Shown in pieces: positions 45,036-54,861 of a stretch of DNA of 64,000 bases. A program made the position numbers and the translations under genes. The stretch comes from Croceibacterium salegens. GTDB taxonomy: Bacteria; Pseudomonadota; Alphaproteobacteria; Sphingomonadales; Sphingomonadaceae. The notes under the pieces are model-generated. The model was not told the DNA's origin. It did no database searches and worked only from the letters and a program-made list of their open reading frames with translations. Where the stretch lies: the NCBI RefSeq assembly GCF_009827435.1, contig NZ_WTYM01000023.1:1-64000 (forward strand), read 5' to 3'. How positions within the stretch are numbered: the first letter of the stretch is position 1; each line of letters starts with the position of its first letter.

Positions 45036-46793
45036 CTAGCCGATCTGCTTGGCGATGAATTCGAGCTGGGTGCGCGCGGATTCGGGAAGTGCAGGATCCG
45101 ACAACGCCTGGCGCAGCCAGTGCCGGGCGTCTTCATGCGACTTGTTCCGGCCCCAGCCGTTGAATGCTGCCATGGCCATCTGCCGCTGCGCATCGGAATA
45201 GCCGAGAGTGGCGGCGTTGGTGCAATGGTCACGCGCGCCGGAGTAGTCGTTTTCGCCCATATAGATTTCGCACAGCCAGTGATCGGCATCGCCGTTGCCG
45301 CTCGCGGCGAGCGTTTCGAGTTGCCGGCGGTTGGTTCGCTTGTCGTCTGCGTTACCGGCAAGTGTCAGGCTGTACATGGCGTAGGGATAGCCCGATCTCG
45401 CGGCTTTGCGCATGAGTTCGAGGCCGGCGGCATAGTTCTCAAGCGAGGCGGGGAGAACGCCGACAAATCCCGTCATCAGGATTGTTCCGTGGTGCGCCTG
45501 GGCTTTGGCGAAGCCCTGGTCCGACGCCTTGCGGAACAGGTCGACCGCGCGCTTGTGCGCTGCAACGTCCCCTTTGCGCTGTTCGAGGAAGTAGGCCAGT
45601 TCCAGCTGCCCCGAAGGCGTGCCCTGTGCGGCGGCCTTCTCGAGGTAGTCGAGCGCGCGCTTAACGTCTTTCGGCACCCCGACTCCGAACTCGTACATGT
45701 AGCCGAGGAGGTAGGTCGCCATGGGATCTCCGCGCCGGGCCAGCGCTTCGAGTTCGGGCACTGGGTGGTTGCGCAGCACTTCGACCGCCAGCATTGTCTC
45801 GTCGGTCGTCGCCAGTCGCTTGGGGTCGATTTTCAGCGGTTTGAGTTCGGCCGTCGCAACCGGAGCCGGCTTGGCTTGCGCCTTGGCTTGCGTACCGTCG
45901 AAAAGGAAGAAGTTGGGGCCGAGCGAGTTGTAGGTGTAGGGCACCTGCTGGGGGGCGTATTTCGCGGTGCGCTCGTAAACGCCCTGGCGGATGGCGCTGA
46001 ACAGGGTGGTCAGTTCGACCCGCGGAATGCCGATCTTGTCAGCGACTTCGAGCGCGAAGGGGCTGAAGTTGCGGTTCGGCGCCACGCCGTCCTTTGCCGG
46101 AACGCCGCGAGCCGTCGAATAAAGCACCGCGACTTTCTTCCCGACCGGGAAATCGTAATCGTTGAAGTTCTTCGACTCGGCCTGCGCACGAGCCGCCGCG
46201 TCGGTGATCGAAACCCCGCCGCTGCTCGTGCGGCAGGCGTCGAGCATGAACACCGTGGTTCCCGCCAACGTCATCGCGTTGGCGGCCTGCTCGAAATCGA
46301 CAAAGCGATAGGGCAACTCGGTCGATTCGACATAGACCGGGGCGTCGATTGGCACGAGGTAGTTGTGGCGATCGTATTCGAAGCCGTGGCCGGCAAAGTA
46401 GAACAACGCCACGTCGGAACCCGACGCCAACTTCGAAAAGGCCGCAATGGCATCCTGCATCGCGCGCCAGTCGGCATCGTCAACGCGCATGACGGCGAAG
46501 CCGATGTCCTGCAGCTTCTTCTCCACCAGTCCGACGTCGCGCTGCGGATTGGGCAGGGAGGGCCAGTGGACGGCATCGCCCGGCGGGACCAGATATTCGC
46601 TGTTGCCGATCAGCAGCGCGACCTTCTTGGACGGGGCAGAGGAGAGGTCACCGGTGAAGGCTTGCACGGCAGGCCGCTCGGCGTCGCGCTTGTAGAGGTA
46701 GAACAGGGCCCAGGCGCCGTTGGTGACGAGAAGCGAGAGCAGCAGCAGCGAATGCCACAGCGGAAACCGGCGCAGGGGAGCGCCGTCGGTCAT
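45036..46793 (-). CDS. Membrane-anchored caspase-family (C14) protein with Sel1-like repeats
   Basis: 585 residues. One N-terminal membrane helix (LLLLSLLVTNGAWALFYL, about 16-34) is followed by a caspase p20-like domain with KKVALLIGNSEYLVP, catalytic His136 in FYFAGHGFEYD and Cys187 in FMLDACRTSSGG. From about residue 330 to the end come tetratricopeptide-like Sel1 repeats (ATYLLGYMYEFGVGVPKDVK and similar). The catalytic dyad is intact, so protease activity is plausible. The membrane topology puts the domains in the periplasm. The role is unknown. Confidence 0.88.
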   Translation of the reverse strand: MTDGAPLRRFPLWHSLLLLSLLVTNGAWALFYLYKRDAERPAVQAFTGDLSSAPSKKVALLIGNSEYLVPPGDAVHWPSLPNPQRDVGLVEKKLQDIGFAVMRVDDADWRAMQDAIAAFSKLASGSDVALFYFAGHGFEYDRHNYLVPIDAPVYVESTELPYRFVDFEQAANAMTLAGTTVFMLDACRTSSGGVSITDAAARAQAESKNFNDYDFPVGKKVAVLYSTARGVPAKDGVAPNRNFSPFALEVADKIGIPRVELTTLFSAIRQGVYERTAKYAPQQVPYTYNSLGPNFFLFDGTQAKAQAKPAPVATAELKPLKIDPKRLATTDETMLAVEVLRNHPVPELEALARRGDPMATYLLGYMYEFGVGVPKDVKRALDYLEKAAAQGTPSGQLELAYFLEQRKGDVAAHKRAVDLFRKASDQGFAKAQAHHGTILMTGFVGVLPASLENYAAGLELMRKAARSGYPYAMYSLTLAGNADDKRTNRRQLETLAASGNGDADHWLCEIYMGENDYSGARDHCTNAATLGYSDAQRQMAMAAFNGWGRNKSHEDARHWLRQALSDPALPESARTQLEFIAKQIG

Positions 46794-46885
46794 GACCGAT
46801 GCGGGAAGTCGGGGCGGGGCTTCATCGCTGTCTCCCCCAAGACGGTGCGGACCGCGGACGCGTTAGCATCCCTGGCCCGCGAGGG

Positions 46886-47725
46886 CTAGGCGACCTGGCT
46901 TCCGAGAATTCGCGCCACGGCCACAAAGTCCGCGACGGAAAGGGTTTCGGCGCGGCGTGTCGGGTCGATTCCGAGCGAATCAAGCGCTTCAATCGCGCCT
47001 TGAACACCCTTGAGACTTTGGCGAAGCATCTTGCGGCGCTGGCCGAACGCAGCCTCGGTCACGCGCTCGAGAACGGCCGGCGATACGCCCTCGGGCATGG
47101 CCCCCGGCACGACGTGGACGATGGCGCTCATCACCTTGGGCGGCGGGGTGAAGGCGCTGCGATGGACCTTCATCGCCAGCTTCGCGCTGCTCCTCCACTG
47201 CGCCAGCACGGCGAGGCGGCCATAGGCGCCGCTGCCCGGCTGGGCGACGATCCGCTGGGCGACCTCGAGCTGGAACATCAGCGTCAGCGAGGTCCATTGA
47301 GGCGGCCAGTTCGCGCCGGAGAGCCAGCGGGTGAACAGCGCGGTGCCGACGTTGTAGGGCAGGTTCGAGAGAACAGCGAACGGCTCGCCCATCAGCGCGC
47401 CGTGATCGAGCGCGAGGGCATCGCCTTCGACGACCTTGAGTTGCCCCGGAAATGCCTCTCCCAGTTCTGCGAGCGCCGGCAGGCAGCGACGGTCCATCTC
47501 GATGGCGGTTACGCGCGCCCCGACGCGCAACAGGGCGCGGGTCAGCCCGCCGGGCCCGGGACCTACTTCGAGTACCGCCTTGCCGTCGAGCGAACCGGGG
47601 ATCGCGGCGATGCGGTTGAGCAGTTGCTCGTCGAACAGGAAGTTCTGGCCCAGCGCCTTCGAGGCCGAGAGCCCATGGCGCGCGATCACTTCACGCAGTG
47701 GTGGGAGGGTGGGGTGAGCGGTCAA
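46886..47725 (-). CDS. ksgA: 16S rRNA (adenine1518/1519-N6)-dimethyltransferase
   Basis: Dimethylates two adenines near the 3' end of 16S rRNA during small-subunit assembly. 279 residues: [21 protein letters not shown] motif [16 protein letters not shown], and the catalytic motif [16 protein letters not shown]. Last gene of lptD-surA-pdxA-ksgA; a palindromic repeat separates it from pdxA. Confidence 0.97.
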   Translation of the reverse strand: MTAHPTLPPLREVIARHGLSASKALGQNFLFDEQLLNRIAAIPGSLDGKAVLEVGPGPGGLTRALLRVGARVTAIEMDRRCLPALAELGEAFPGQLKVVEGDALALDHGALMGEPFAVLSNLPYNVGTALFTRWLSGANWPPQWTSLTLMFQLEVAQRIVAQPGSGAYGRLAVLAQWRSSAKLAMKVHRSAFTPPPKVMSAIVHVVPGAMPEGVSPAVLERVTEAAFGQRRKMLRQSLKGVQGAIEALDSLGIDPTRRAETLSVADFVAVARILGSQVA

Positions 47726-47735
47726 CTTTCTAGTT

Positions 47736-47818
47736 CGTCATTGCGAGCGGAGAGAAGCAATCCAGCGTGGCAAGGTGCAGCCCTGGATTGTCGCGGGGCT
47801 TCGCCCCTCGCAATGACG
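47736..47818. repeat. Palindromic repeat, CGTCATTGCGAG family
   Basis: 83 bases with ends CGTCATTGCGAG and CTCGCAATGACG, inner AGAAGCAATCCAG and opposing CTGGATT, and a hairpin CGGGGCTTCGCCCC. It occupies the gap between ksgA and pdxA. Confidence 0.85.
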
Positions 47819-47821
47819 AAA

Positions 47822-48823
47822 TCAAGGCTTGCCCGCTTGCGCTCGGCGCGCAGCGATTTCGCCAGCCATGCGGATCGCTGCGATCATCGCCCCGGGGTCG
47901 GCAATGCCCTTGCCGGCTATGCCGAGAGCAGTGCCGTGATCCGGGGAGGTGCGGACGATCGGCAGGCCAAGCGTAACGTTGACCCCTTGGTCGAAATCCA
48001 GGGCCTTGAGTGGAATGAGCGCCTGGTCATGGTACATGCACAGGGCTGCATCGTAGGTTTCGCGCGCCCGGGCCGTGAACAGGGCGTCGGCGGGATGCGG
48101 GCCGGATGCGTCGATCCCGGCCTCGCGCAAATTGGCTATGGCCGGAGCGATGACCCGCGCCTCCTCGTCGCCGAACTTGCCGCCTTCACCGGCATGTGGG
48201 TTGAGGCCCGTCACGGCGATATGCGGGTCGGCAATCCCAAAATCGACCCGGAGTGCAGCGGCCAAAATACGCACCTTGGCTACGATCAGTTCGATCGACA
48301 GCAAGTTCGGAACCTCGGCCAGCGCGACATGGATTGTGAGGGGGACGGCTCGCAATTGGGGACCTGCCAGCAGCATCACGGCTTCGTCAGGCCGCATTCG
48401 GCAGGCGTCAGCGAGAAATTCGGTCTGCCCGGGGTACTTGGCATGGCCCACCTTGGCCAACTGCGCTTTCGACACTGGCGCAGTCACCAGCCCAGCCGCG
48501 AGGCCCGACATCGCAATACCTGTCGCGTGCTCTAACGAGTAGGCGGCAAGTTTGGCGCCCTCTGTCGAATACTGGCCCGGCAGGTATTCTGCATCGTCCC
48601 GGGTGAAGACGGGTAATGCGTCTGGGAAATTCGCCGCAACGGTTTCGGCGTTCGGGACGTGCTCCACAGCGATGTCCAGACCACGGCTTTTTGCCGCTGC
48701 GGAAAGAACTCCCGCACCGCCGACGACAAAGAACGCCGGCAGCCGCTCCTCGACGCGCCGCGCCCAAGCTTCGCAAATCAGTTCGGGGCCGACCCCCGCC
48801 GGATCGCCGAGCGATACCGCCAG
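47822..48823 (-). CDS. pdxA: 4-hydroxythreonine-4-phosphate dehydrogenase, start unclear
   Basis: NAD-dependent, metal-requiring enzyme of pyridoxal phosphate synthesis. 333 residues if counted from the CTG at 48823. Motifs: LAVSLGDPAGVGPELI at the N-terminus, VTAPVSKAQL, KYPGQTEFLAD, TGLNPHAGEGGKFGDEE and MYHDQALIPLK. No ATG, GTG or TTG exists in frame before this region; the first is a GTG at 48667, which would delete the GDPAG motif. With one more C in the C6 run at 48825-48830 (minus strand), the frame would open to TLPSPPLAVSLGDP beginning at the surA stop. Either the start is CTG or a base is missing. Confidence 0.88.
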   Translation of the reverse strand: MAVSLGDPAGVGPELICEAWARRVEERLPAFFVVGGAGVLSAAAKSRGLDIAVEHVPNAETVAANFPDALPVFTRDDAEYLPGQYSTEGAKLAAYSLEHATGIAMSGLAAGLVTAPVSKAQLAKVGHAKYPGQTEFLADACRMRPDEAVMLLAGPQLRAVPLTIHVALAEVPNLLSIELIVAKVRILAAALRVDFGIADPHIAVTGLNPHAGEGGKFGDEEARVIAPAIANLREAGIDASGPHPADALFTARARETYDAALCMYHDQALIPLKALDFDQGVNVTLGLPIVRTSPDHGTALGIAGKGIADPGAMIAAIRMAGEIAARRAQAGKP

Positions 48824-48839
48824 CGGGGGGAGGGTAGCG

Positions 48840-50189
48840 TCAGTTATACTCGACCACCGCGTCGCGCCGCAGGTCGCGCAGGTAGCGCTGGGTGCGCTTG
48901 CCCACTCGGTCGTCTTCGAGCTGGGCCATCAATTGATCGTAGTTCGGTCCAGAATCGCCTGACGGAGCTTCGCGGCCGCACAGCATCAGGACCCGCACGC
49001 CTTCTTCCAGCGAACCGAACGGCGGCGTGATCTGGCCAATGCTCAGCTGGAGCATGGTCTGCTGCAATGCCTCAGGCAGGGCACGAACGGGGATGTTGTC
49101 GTTGGTCACGACCTGCGCGCCTATCGCCGCGCCCTCGGTATCGGCGGTGGCGCAGCTACTGATACGCTGGGCTGCCTGGGCGAAGGCGGTGGCCCTGGCC
49201 TGCGCTTCTTCCTCGGCGATGCCCTTGGGGAATTCGAGCGAAATCTGTTTCAGGTTCAACACCGCATCGCGCGGATCGGCCATGCCGACCTGGCGCGAGT
49301 CCTGCAGGTAGAGGATAGAAAAGCCGCCGGGAATCTCGACCGGACCGACCAGCTGGCCGGGTTTCATGCTGCGCGCCACGGATTCGAGCGTGGGATTCTG
49401 CAGCTGTTCGAGCCTGATCCAGCCAAGGTCGCCGCCGACGACCGCGGTCGAGGCTTCGGAGAACTGCCGCGCATAGGCGGGAAAGCTGCCGCCCTGGCGA
49501 AGCTGGTCGACAATGCGCTTGGCGTTTTCGCCGACGGCCTGGTGCGTCGCCGGGGTCGAGGACAGGTATATCTCGGCCAGCTTGTATTCGGGCGTGCCCT
49601 TGGCGGCCTGCAGCCGCTGGTAGAGTTCGTTGACCTCGTCGGCAGAGACGTTGACGAACGGCCGGACGTTACGCTGCAGCAGGCGATCCAGCGCCAGTTC
49701 GCCTTCGATCTGACGCTTGAGCGAGGCCGGAGAAGAGTTGAGCGAGCGGAGGTGTTCGTCGAGCTGCTCAGGCGTGCGGTGGAACTGCTGCACGGCGTAT
49801 TGCTGGTAATACTGGTCGACTTCCTGCTTGGTCACCGCCATGTCCTGCGCGGCGGCTTCCTGGATTTCGAGCGTTTCGTCGATCAGGTTGCGCATGACCT
49901 GCTGGCGCAGGCGCTGCATTTCCTCGTTGGAAATCTCGACGCCTTCGTTTGCTGCGATGATCAGTGCGACGCGCTGGTCGAGGTCGGTGCCCGTAATAAT
50001 CTCGCCGTTCACCTTGGCCGAAGCACGCCGGTTGTCCGGGTCCATCTGGGGGATGAACGAGTCTTCATCGGCCGCCTCAACGCCGCCCGTCACTTCCTCG
50101 TCCTGGGCAAGCAAGGGCTGCGCCGCCACCAGGGAAAGTGCCGCAACCGTGCAGCCGGTAACCAGAATTCGCCTGACCGAATAAACCAC
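48840..50189 (-). CDS. surA: SurA-type periplasmic chaperone / peptidyl-prolyl isomerase
   Basis: 449 residues: signal peptide (RRILVTGCTVAALSLVAAQPLLA), N-terminal chaperone helices (ISNEEMQRLRQQVMRNLIDE), and a parvulin domain at about 200-310 with YKLAEIYLSS, QLRQGGSFPAYARQFSEAST and GWIRLEQL. It helps outer-membrane proteins such as LptD fold. The start is GTG at 50189 with GAGGAA 6 bases before it. It lies between lptD and pdxA. Confidence 0.92.
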   Translation of the reverse strand: MVYSVRRILVTGCTVAALSLVAAQPLLAQDEEVTGGVEAADEDSFIPQMDPDNRRASAKVNGEIITGTDLDQRVALIIAANEGVEISNEEMQRLRQQVMRNLIDETLEIQEAAAQDMAVTKQEVDQYYQQYAVQQFHRTPEQLDEHLRSLNSSPASLKRQIEGELALDRLLQRNVRPFVNVSADEVNELYQRLQAAKGTPEYKLAEIYLSSTPATHQAVGENAKRIVDQLRQGGSFPAYARQFSEASTAVVGGDLGWIRLEQLQNPTLESVARSMKPGQLVGPVEIPGGFSILYLQDSRQVGMADPRDAVLNLKQISLEFPKGIAEEEAQARATAFAQAAQRISSCATADTEGAAIGAQVVTNDNIPVRALPEALQQTMLQLSIGQITPPFGSLEEGVRVLMLCGREAPSGDSGPNYDQLMAQLEDDRVGKRTQRYLRDLRRDAVVEYN

Positions 50190-50331
50190 GTATCGTTCCT
50201 CGCAAGGACGCCCTGCGGCGCCATGAGTTCGGCGGCCGGATGCCGAATATCGGCTGAACCGAACCTGAGCGTGTGGCCGATAGCGCGTTTGCCCGTGGCT
50301 GCCAACGTCCGCCGCGCGCCCGGTGGAAAGC

Positions 50332-52665
50332 TTACTGCAGCCCGAGGTTCTTGAGCGAGAAGAACACCGCGAATGAGTTGCCCAGCCTGGCGTCGGCGAT
50401 GGTCACGTAGTCGCGCCGCCAGGTAACGCCGAATTCGAGGCAATCGTCGGAATAGGCGATGCCCAGGCGCGTGCGCAGCGGCTCGAACCCGTCCGAGGTC
50501 AGGTTGGGGTCTTCGCGCCGGTCGGTCAGGTTGACCACCGCCGATCCGAACATCGACCAGTAGCGGGCGAAGGCGATGCGCGTCGCGACACGAAGCTCTT
50601 CGCGGTCCTGCAAATCCTCGAACGTCAGGTCGATATTGCGGTTGAGCCGCAGATAGCCGACCTCGAGGTAGGTGCTGTCGCTGCCGAGAGTCATGTCGAT
50701 CTCGTTGCGGCGTACCGCCAGGTTGTCCTTGTCGAGCCGGAAGCGGTGGGTCAGGCTGATGAAGTCGCGGTACCTCACCTCGGTCCGGCCGACGAAGTCC
50801 GACCATTGCTCGTTGAGGCCCGTGCCGTCGGGGAACAGGGTCGGTTTGTCGCTCAGGCGGTAGGACTGGCCGATGGTGGAGCGTATTCGCCAGCCGGGCC
50901 GGTCGAGCGACCAGTCGGCACCATAAGTGACGCGTACGCCGTCCTCGACCCGGTCGTATCCGGGGAAGCGGTTGAGCGCGAAGAGGTTGCTGTCCTCGAG
51001 ATCGATGGCACGCGCATCCTCGTTGGGGATTGCCAGATTGCGGATTTCCGGGCTGGCTACGAATTGGAGACGTGGGGTGAAGACCTGCGTCCCGCCGAGC
51101 AGCTCGCCGACGAACGGCCATTTCAGGTCGACCGCCCCGATGACTACTCCGCGAGCCTCCCAGCCCGGCGTGCCGCGATAGAGCGCGGTGCGCGACAGGG
51201 CGTTTTCGTCGGAATGGTAGACGTCGCCGCGCAGCAACGCAGTTAGAGTCAGTTCCTGGCCGAGCGAGGTCACGCGGCGCAGGTCCCACTTGGCGCCGGC
51301 GAAGCCGCGCTGGGTGTCCTGACCGGAAGTCCGGGCTATGGCGAGAGTATTGGCCTGCAGTTCGACCGTGCCGCCGAGCAGCGGATCGGAAAGCCGCCGG
51401 CGATAGTCGATCACCGGGACGGCGATTGGTACCTGCCCCTGGCTCTGCTTGGTCAGCAGGACCTGCGTCGCCCACCCCGAAAGCGAGAAATACGAATCGT
51501 CGTCGATTCGTTCGAGGTTGACGGTCGAGCGCAGGCGGTCGTCCCGGCTGATGTCGTAACGGCGCAGGAAGGTGCGGTCTGTGGCCACGCGGGCCGAACT
51601 CGACAGGCTCCAGAAGGGGTCGAGCTGGAAGCGGCCGTTGGCGGCGAAATAACCGCGAAAATCGTTCTGCTCCGTGGGTGTAGTGGCTCCGATCGGCAGG
51701 CGCGACCCGAAGGTGCCATAGCCGGTGATCTGGTAGGCGCCGGTGCTGGTCAGTGCCCGGTACCTGGCCGAAACCATCGGTGCGGTCAGGCTGTAGATCC
51801 GCGCCGCAATTTCGAGGTCGCGGTTGTCTGCCAGCCGGAGGTAGAAGGCTTCGCCGGCCTCCAGGCCGTTCGAGCTGGAATAGCCGAAGTCGGGCACCAT
51901 GAAGCCCGACTTGGCGCCGCCGTCGGTGCGCAGGCTGAGCGCGAGAAGCGGCAGCACGCGGACACCGAAGACTTCGAGGAAGGCCCCCTTGAAGCGGATC
52001 GTCTTGGCCTCGGCATTGTAGGTCACGCGCTCGGCGGTGATGCGCCAGCTCGGGTCCTTCGGGCAGCCTTCTTCGCTCGTCACCGCACAGCCCGAATAGG
52101 CGGCTCGGCTCAGGACGACGTTGCCGGCATCGTCGCGCACGCCCTGCTCGGCGGCGAGCCGGCCGCCGGCGCGCAGGGCCAACAGCAGGTTTTCCATTGC
52201 CCCGGCCTTGAGTTCCTCGGTCAGCGTCAGACGGTCGGTGAACAGCTGGTTACCGTCCTCGTCGACCAGCCGGACACTTCCGGTCGCGACAATCTCGCCG
52301 GTCATTTGGCTCCAGGTCACCGCGTCGGCGCGCACTGACTGGTCGCCGGACCGCAGCAGGACGTCGCCCGAAGCGGTGACGGTGTCACCGTCGTTGTCAT
52401 AGGCTATCGTGTCGGCCTCGAAGGCGATCTGGCGTTCGCTGGCGGCGTTGAATTCGGGAGCGGGTGCGGGGAAGGCTTCGTTCTCCGCCGGACGTGCGGC
52501 AAGCGGGTCTTGCGGTGCGGTTTTATCCTCGTCGGCAGGCTCATCCTGCGCCGCGGCCAGCGTCGGCCATGCAAGGGCAATAGCCAGGGCAATGGCGGTT
52601 CCCGAACGGATTGCGGGCAAGCGGCGAGGGGTGGCTTGCAGCGGAGGCTGCCGGTCGGGGAGCAT
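50332..52665 (-). CDS. lptD: LPS-assembly protein LptD
   Basis: Outer-membrane barrel that places lipopolysaccharide in the outer leaflet. 777 residues: signal peptide (IRSGTAIALAIALAWPTLAA), N-terminal OstA jellyroll (about 60-180) with EADTIAYDNDGDTVTASGDV, then a long LptD barrel ending NSFAVFFSLKNLGLQ. The ATG at 52665 places the signal peptide correctly; the same frame stays open far upstream but that part is antisense to pepA. First gene of lptD-surA-pdxA-ksgA. Confidence 0.94.
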   Translation of the reverse strand: MLPDRQPPLQATPRRLPAIRSGTAIALAIALAWPTLAAAQDEPADEDKTAPQDPLAARPAENEAFPAPAPEFNAASERQIAFEADTIAYDNDGDTVTASGDVLLRSGDQSVRADAVTWSQMTGEIVATGSVRLVDEDGNQLFTDRLTLTEELKAGAMENLLLALRAGGRLAAEQGVRDDAGNVVLSRAAYSGCAVTSEEGCPKDPSWRITAERVTYNAEAKTIRFKGAFLEVFGVRVLPLLALSLRTDGGAKSGFMVPDFGYSSSNGLEAGEAFYLRLADNRDLEIAARIYSLTAPMVSARYRALTSTGAYQITGYGTFGSRLPIGATTPTEQNDFRGYFAANGRFQLDPFWSLSSSARVATDRTFLRRYDISRDDRLRSTVNLERIDDDSYFSLSGWATQVLLTKQSQGQVPIAVPVIDYRRRLSDPLLGGTVELQANTLAIARTSGQDTQRGFAGAKWDLRRVTSLGQELTLTALLRGDVYHSDENALSRTALYRGTPGWEARGVVIGAVDLKWPFVGELLGGTQVFTPRLQFVASPEIRNLAIPNEDARAIDLEDSNLFALNRFPGYDRVEDGVRVTYGADWSLDRPGWRIRSTIGQSYRLSDKPTLFPDGTGLNEQWSDFVGRTEVRYRDFISLTHRFRLDKDNLAVRRNEIDMTLGSDSTYLEVGYLRLNRNIDLTFEDLQDREELRVATRIAFARYWSMFGSAVVNLTDRREDPNLTSDGFEPLRTRLGIAYSDDCLEFGVTWRRDYVTIADARLGNSFAVFFSLKNLGLQ

Positions 52666-52761
52666 GGCTTGCCTATCGCACCGCCGCTCTCTAACTGCAA
52701 CGCCATCCACATTCAGGCCGCGCGCCAAGTCGCGACGGGCCAATGATTTACCGGAGAGACC

Positions 52762-54225
52762 ATGCAGATTACGTTCGCCGCTTCCGCCGATTCCAGCACG
52801 CCGCGCCTCGTCGCGCGGGTCGTCGACCAGGATTCCCTGCCGTCCGACCTGTCGCGCAGCGACAGCGAAGGCGCCGCGGCGGCGCGCTTCACCGGCAAGC
52901 CGGGTCAGTTGTTCGAAAGCTTCGCCGAAAGCGACGGTCGCGTGGTGCGCCAGGTCCTCGTCGGGGCGGGCAAGGCCGATGCCGAGGGGTGCCATGCGGC
53001 GCTCGAAAAGGCCGGCGCCGCGCTCGCCGCGCGCTACATGACGAGTGGTGAAACCGCGCTGGCGCTCGACGTATCGGGCGGCGGGCTCGATGCCGCCGCT
53101 GTCGCTGCAGTGCTGACCGGGCTGCGCCTGCGTACCTGGCGCTACGACGTCTACCGCACCAAGATGAAGGACGAGCAGAAGGTGACGCTCGCCGAGGTCG
53201 TGGTGATTGGTGCGCCTGCGGGGACCGAAGCGGCGTGGGAAGTCGAGCAGGCGGTCGCTTCCGGAGTTGAGCTGACCCGCGAACTGGTCGCCGAGCCGGC
53301 TAACGTGATCTATCCCGAAACCTTCGTCGAACGCGTCAGCAAGCGCCTCGAAGGTACCGGTGCGGAGGTTTCGTTCCTCGGCGAGGACGAGATGCGCGCG
53401 TTCGGCATGGGGGCGCTGCTCGGCGTGTCGCAGGGCTCGATCCGCGATGCGCGCTTGCTGGTCATCAAGTGGATGGGCGGCGAGGAGGGCACCGCGCCGA
53501 CCGTATTCGTCGGCAAGGGCGTGACCTTCGATACCGGCGGCATCTCGCTCAAGCCGCCGGCGGGCATGGAAGACATGAAGTGGGACATGGGCGGCGCCGG
53601 TGCGGTTGCGGGGGCCATGCTCGCGATTGCCGGACGCAAGGCCAAGGCCAACGTCATCGGCGTGTGCGGCCTCGTCGAGAACATGCCCGACGGCAATGCC
53701 CAGCGTCCGGGCGACATCGTCACCACGATGAGCGGCCAGACGGTCGAAGTCATCAACACCGACGCCGAAGGGCGGCTGGTTCTGTGCGACGCGATGTGGT
53801 GGGCGCAGAAGGAGTTCAAGCCCGCCGCCGTGGTCGACCTCGCCACGTTGACCGGGGCGATGATCATCTCGCTCGGGCACGAGCACGCTGGCCTGTTCTC
53901 GAACGACGACACCCTGTCCGACAACTTGCTCAAGGCCGGCAAGCAAAGCGGCGACAAACTGTGGCGTTTCCCGCTCTCGCCCGAATACGACAAGCTGATC
54001 GACAGCCCGATCGCCGACATGAAAAACGTCGGCCCGCGCTACGCCGGTTCGATCACCGCCGCGCAGTACCTGCAGCGCTTCGTCGTGGATGGCACGCCGT
54101 GGGCGCACCTCGACATCGCCGGGATGGCCTGGGCCGACAAGCCTGGCCAGACCTGGGGCAAGGGCGCGACCGGTTACGGCGTGCGCCTGATCGACACCTA
54201 CGTCCGCAACGTGCTGGAGGGTTAG
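52762..54225 (+). CDS. pepA: Leucyl aminopeptidase
   Basis: Cytosolic two-zinc aminopeptidase (M17), hexameric. 487 residues. The metal-site signature NTDAEGRLVL is present, with VGKGVTFDTGGISLKP, KWDMGGAGAVAGAML and DLATLTGAM. A GGAGAG site precedes the ATG. It is divergent from lptD with a 96-base gap and is followed by a palindromic repeat. Confidence 0.97.
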   Translation: MQITFAASADSSTPRLVARVVDQDSLPSDLSRSDSEGAAAARFTGKPGQLFESFAESDGRVVRQVLVGAGKADAEGCHAALEKAGAALAARYMTSGETALALDVSGGGLDAAAVAAVLTGLRLRTWRYDVYRTKMKDEQKVTLAEVVVIGAPAGTEAAWEVEQAVASGVELTRELVAEPANVIYPETFVERVSKRLEGTGAEVSFLGEDEMRAFGMGALLGVSQGSIRDARLLVIKWMGGEEGTAPTVFVGKGVTFDTGGISLKPPAGMEDMKWDMGGAGAVAGAMLAIAGRKAKANVIGVCGLVENMPDGNAQRPGDIVTTMSGQTVEVINTDAEGRLVLCDAMWWAQKEFKPAAVVDLATLTGAMIISLGHEHAGLFSNDDTLSDNLLKAGKQSGDKLWRFPLSPEYDKLIDSPIADMKNVGPRYAGSITAAQYLQRFVVDGTPWAHLDIAGMAWADKPGQTWGKGATGYGVRLIDTYVRNVLEG

Positions 54226-54237
54226 GAAACCCTATGT

Positions 54238-54330
54238 CGTCATTGCGAGGAGCGAAGCTACGAAGCAATCCAGAGAGGTACCGTGTGGCGCCCTGGATTG
54301 CCGCGGGGCCTGTGGCCCCTCGCAATTACG
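54238..54330. repeat. Palindromic repeat, CGTCATTGCGAG family
   Basis: 93 bases in the pepA-holC gap. Left end CGTCATTGCGAG, right end CTCGCAATTACG (one mismatch to a perfect palindrome), inner GAAGCAATCCAG and opposing CTGGATTGC. Confidence 0.85.
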
Positions 54331-54350
54331 ATCATCAGGCAGGTTAGTCC

Positions 54351-54788
54351 GTGCAACTCGACTTCTGGCAGCGGTCTTCCGGCTCGATCGAGCGCGTCGT
54401 GGCGATGATCGCCGAGCGCACGCGCAGGACGGGGGACCGGCTGCTGGTGGTCGATGCCGATGCCGAGCGGCGCAAGGCGACGAGCCTGGCGTTGTGGGAG
54501 CACAAGCCGGAAGCCTTTCTCGCCAACGGCGATGCTGCCGATGGTCACGCCGAACGCCAGCCGATCCTGCTTTCCTCCGAATGCGCCCCGGTCAACGGCG
54601 CAGGAATCGCGGTGATTGCCGATGGCCAATGGCGCGACGAGGGGCTGAAGCTGGAGCGCACTATATTCCTGTTCGACGAGGTCACCCTCGATGCGGCTCG
54701 GGCAGTCTGGCGCGAGCTTGGCGAGCGCGACGGGATCGAGCGCCGCTACTTCGCGCAGGAGGAAGGGAAGTGGGTCAGGAAGGTCTGA
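54351..54788 (+). CDS. holC: DNA polymerase III chi subunit
   Basis: 145 residues, the clamp-loader subunit that links polymerase III to SSB. Seen: [57 protein letters not shown] and the Trp/Arg-rich end. The start is a GTG. It sits between pepA and ndk, the usual neighbourhood in sphingomonads, shortly after a palindromic repeat. Confidence 0.9.
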   Translation: MQLDFWQRSSGSIERVVAMIAERTRRTGDRLLVVDADAERRKATSLALWEHKPEAFLANGDAADGHAERQPILLSSECAPVNGAGIAVIADGQWRDEGLKLERTIFLFDEVTLDAARAVWRELGERDGIERRYFAQEEGKWVRKV

Positions 54789-54861
54789 CCCTTGCGCCCC
54801 ATGCAAGGCGGCGCTAGGGGCGCGCCCAATTTCCCCAACATTCGTTCGCAAGGATAATCCC

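Noticed and set aside
52666-54108. Extension of lptD into a 1258-residue protein
   Set aside because: The upstream open frame is antisense to pepA, has biased composition, and lptD has a proper signal peptide from the ATG at 52665.
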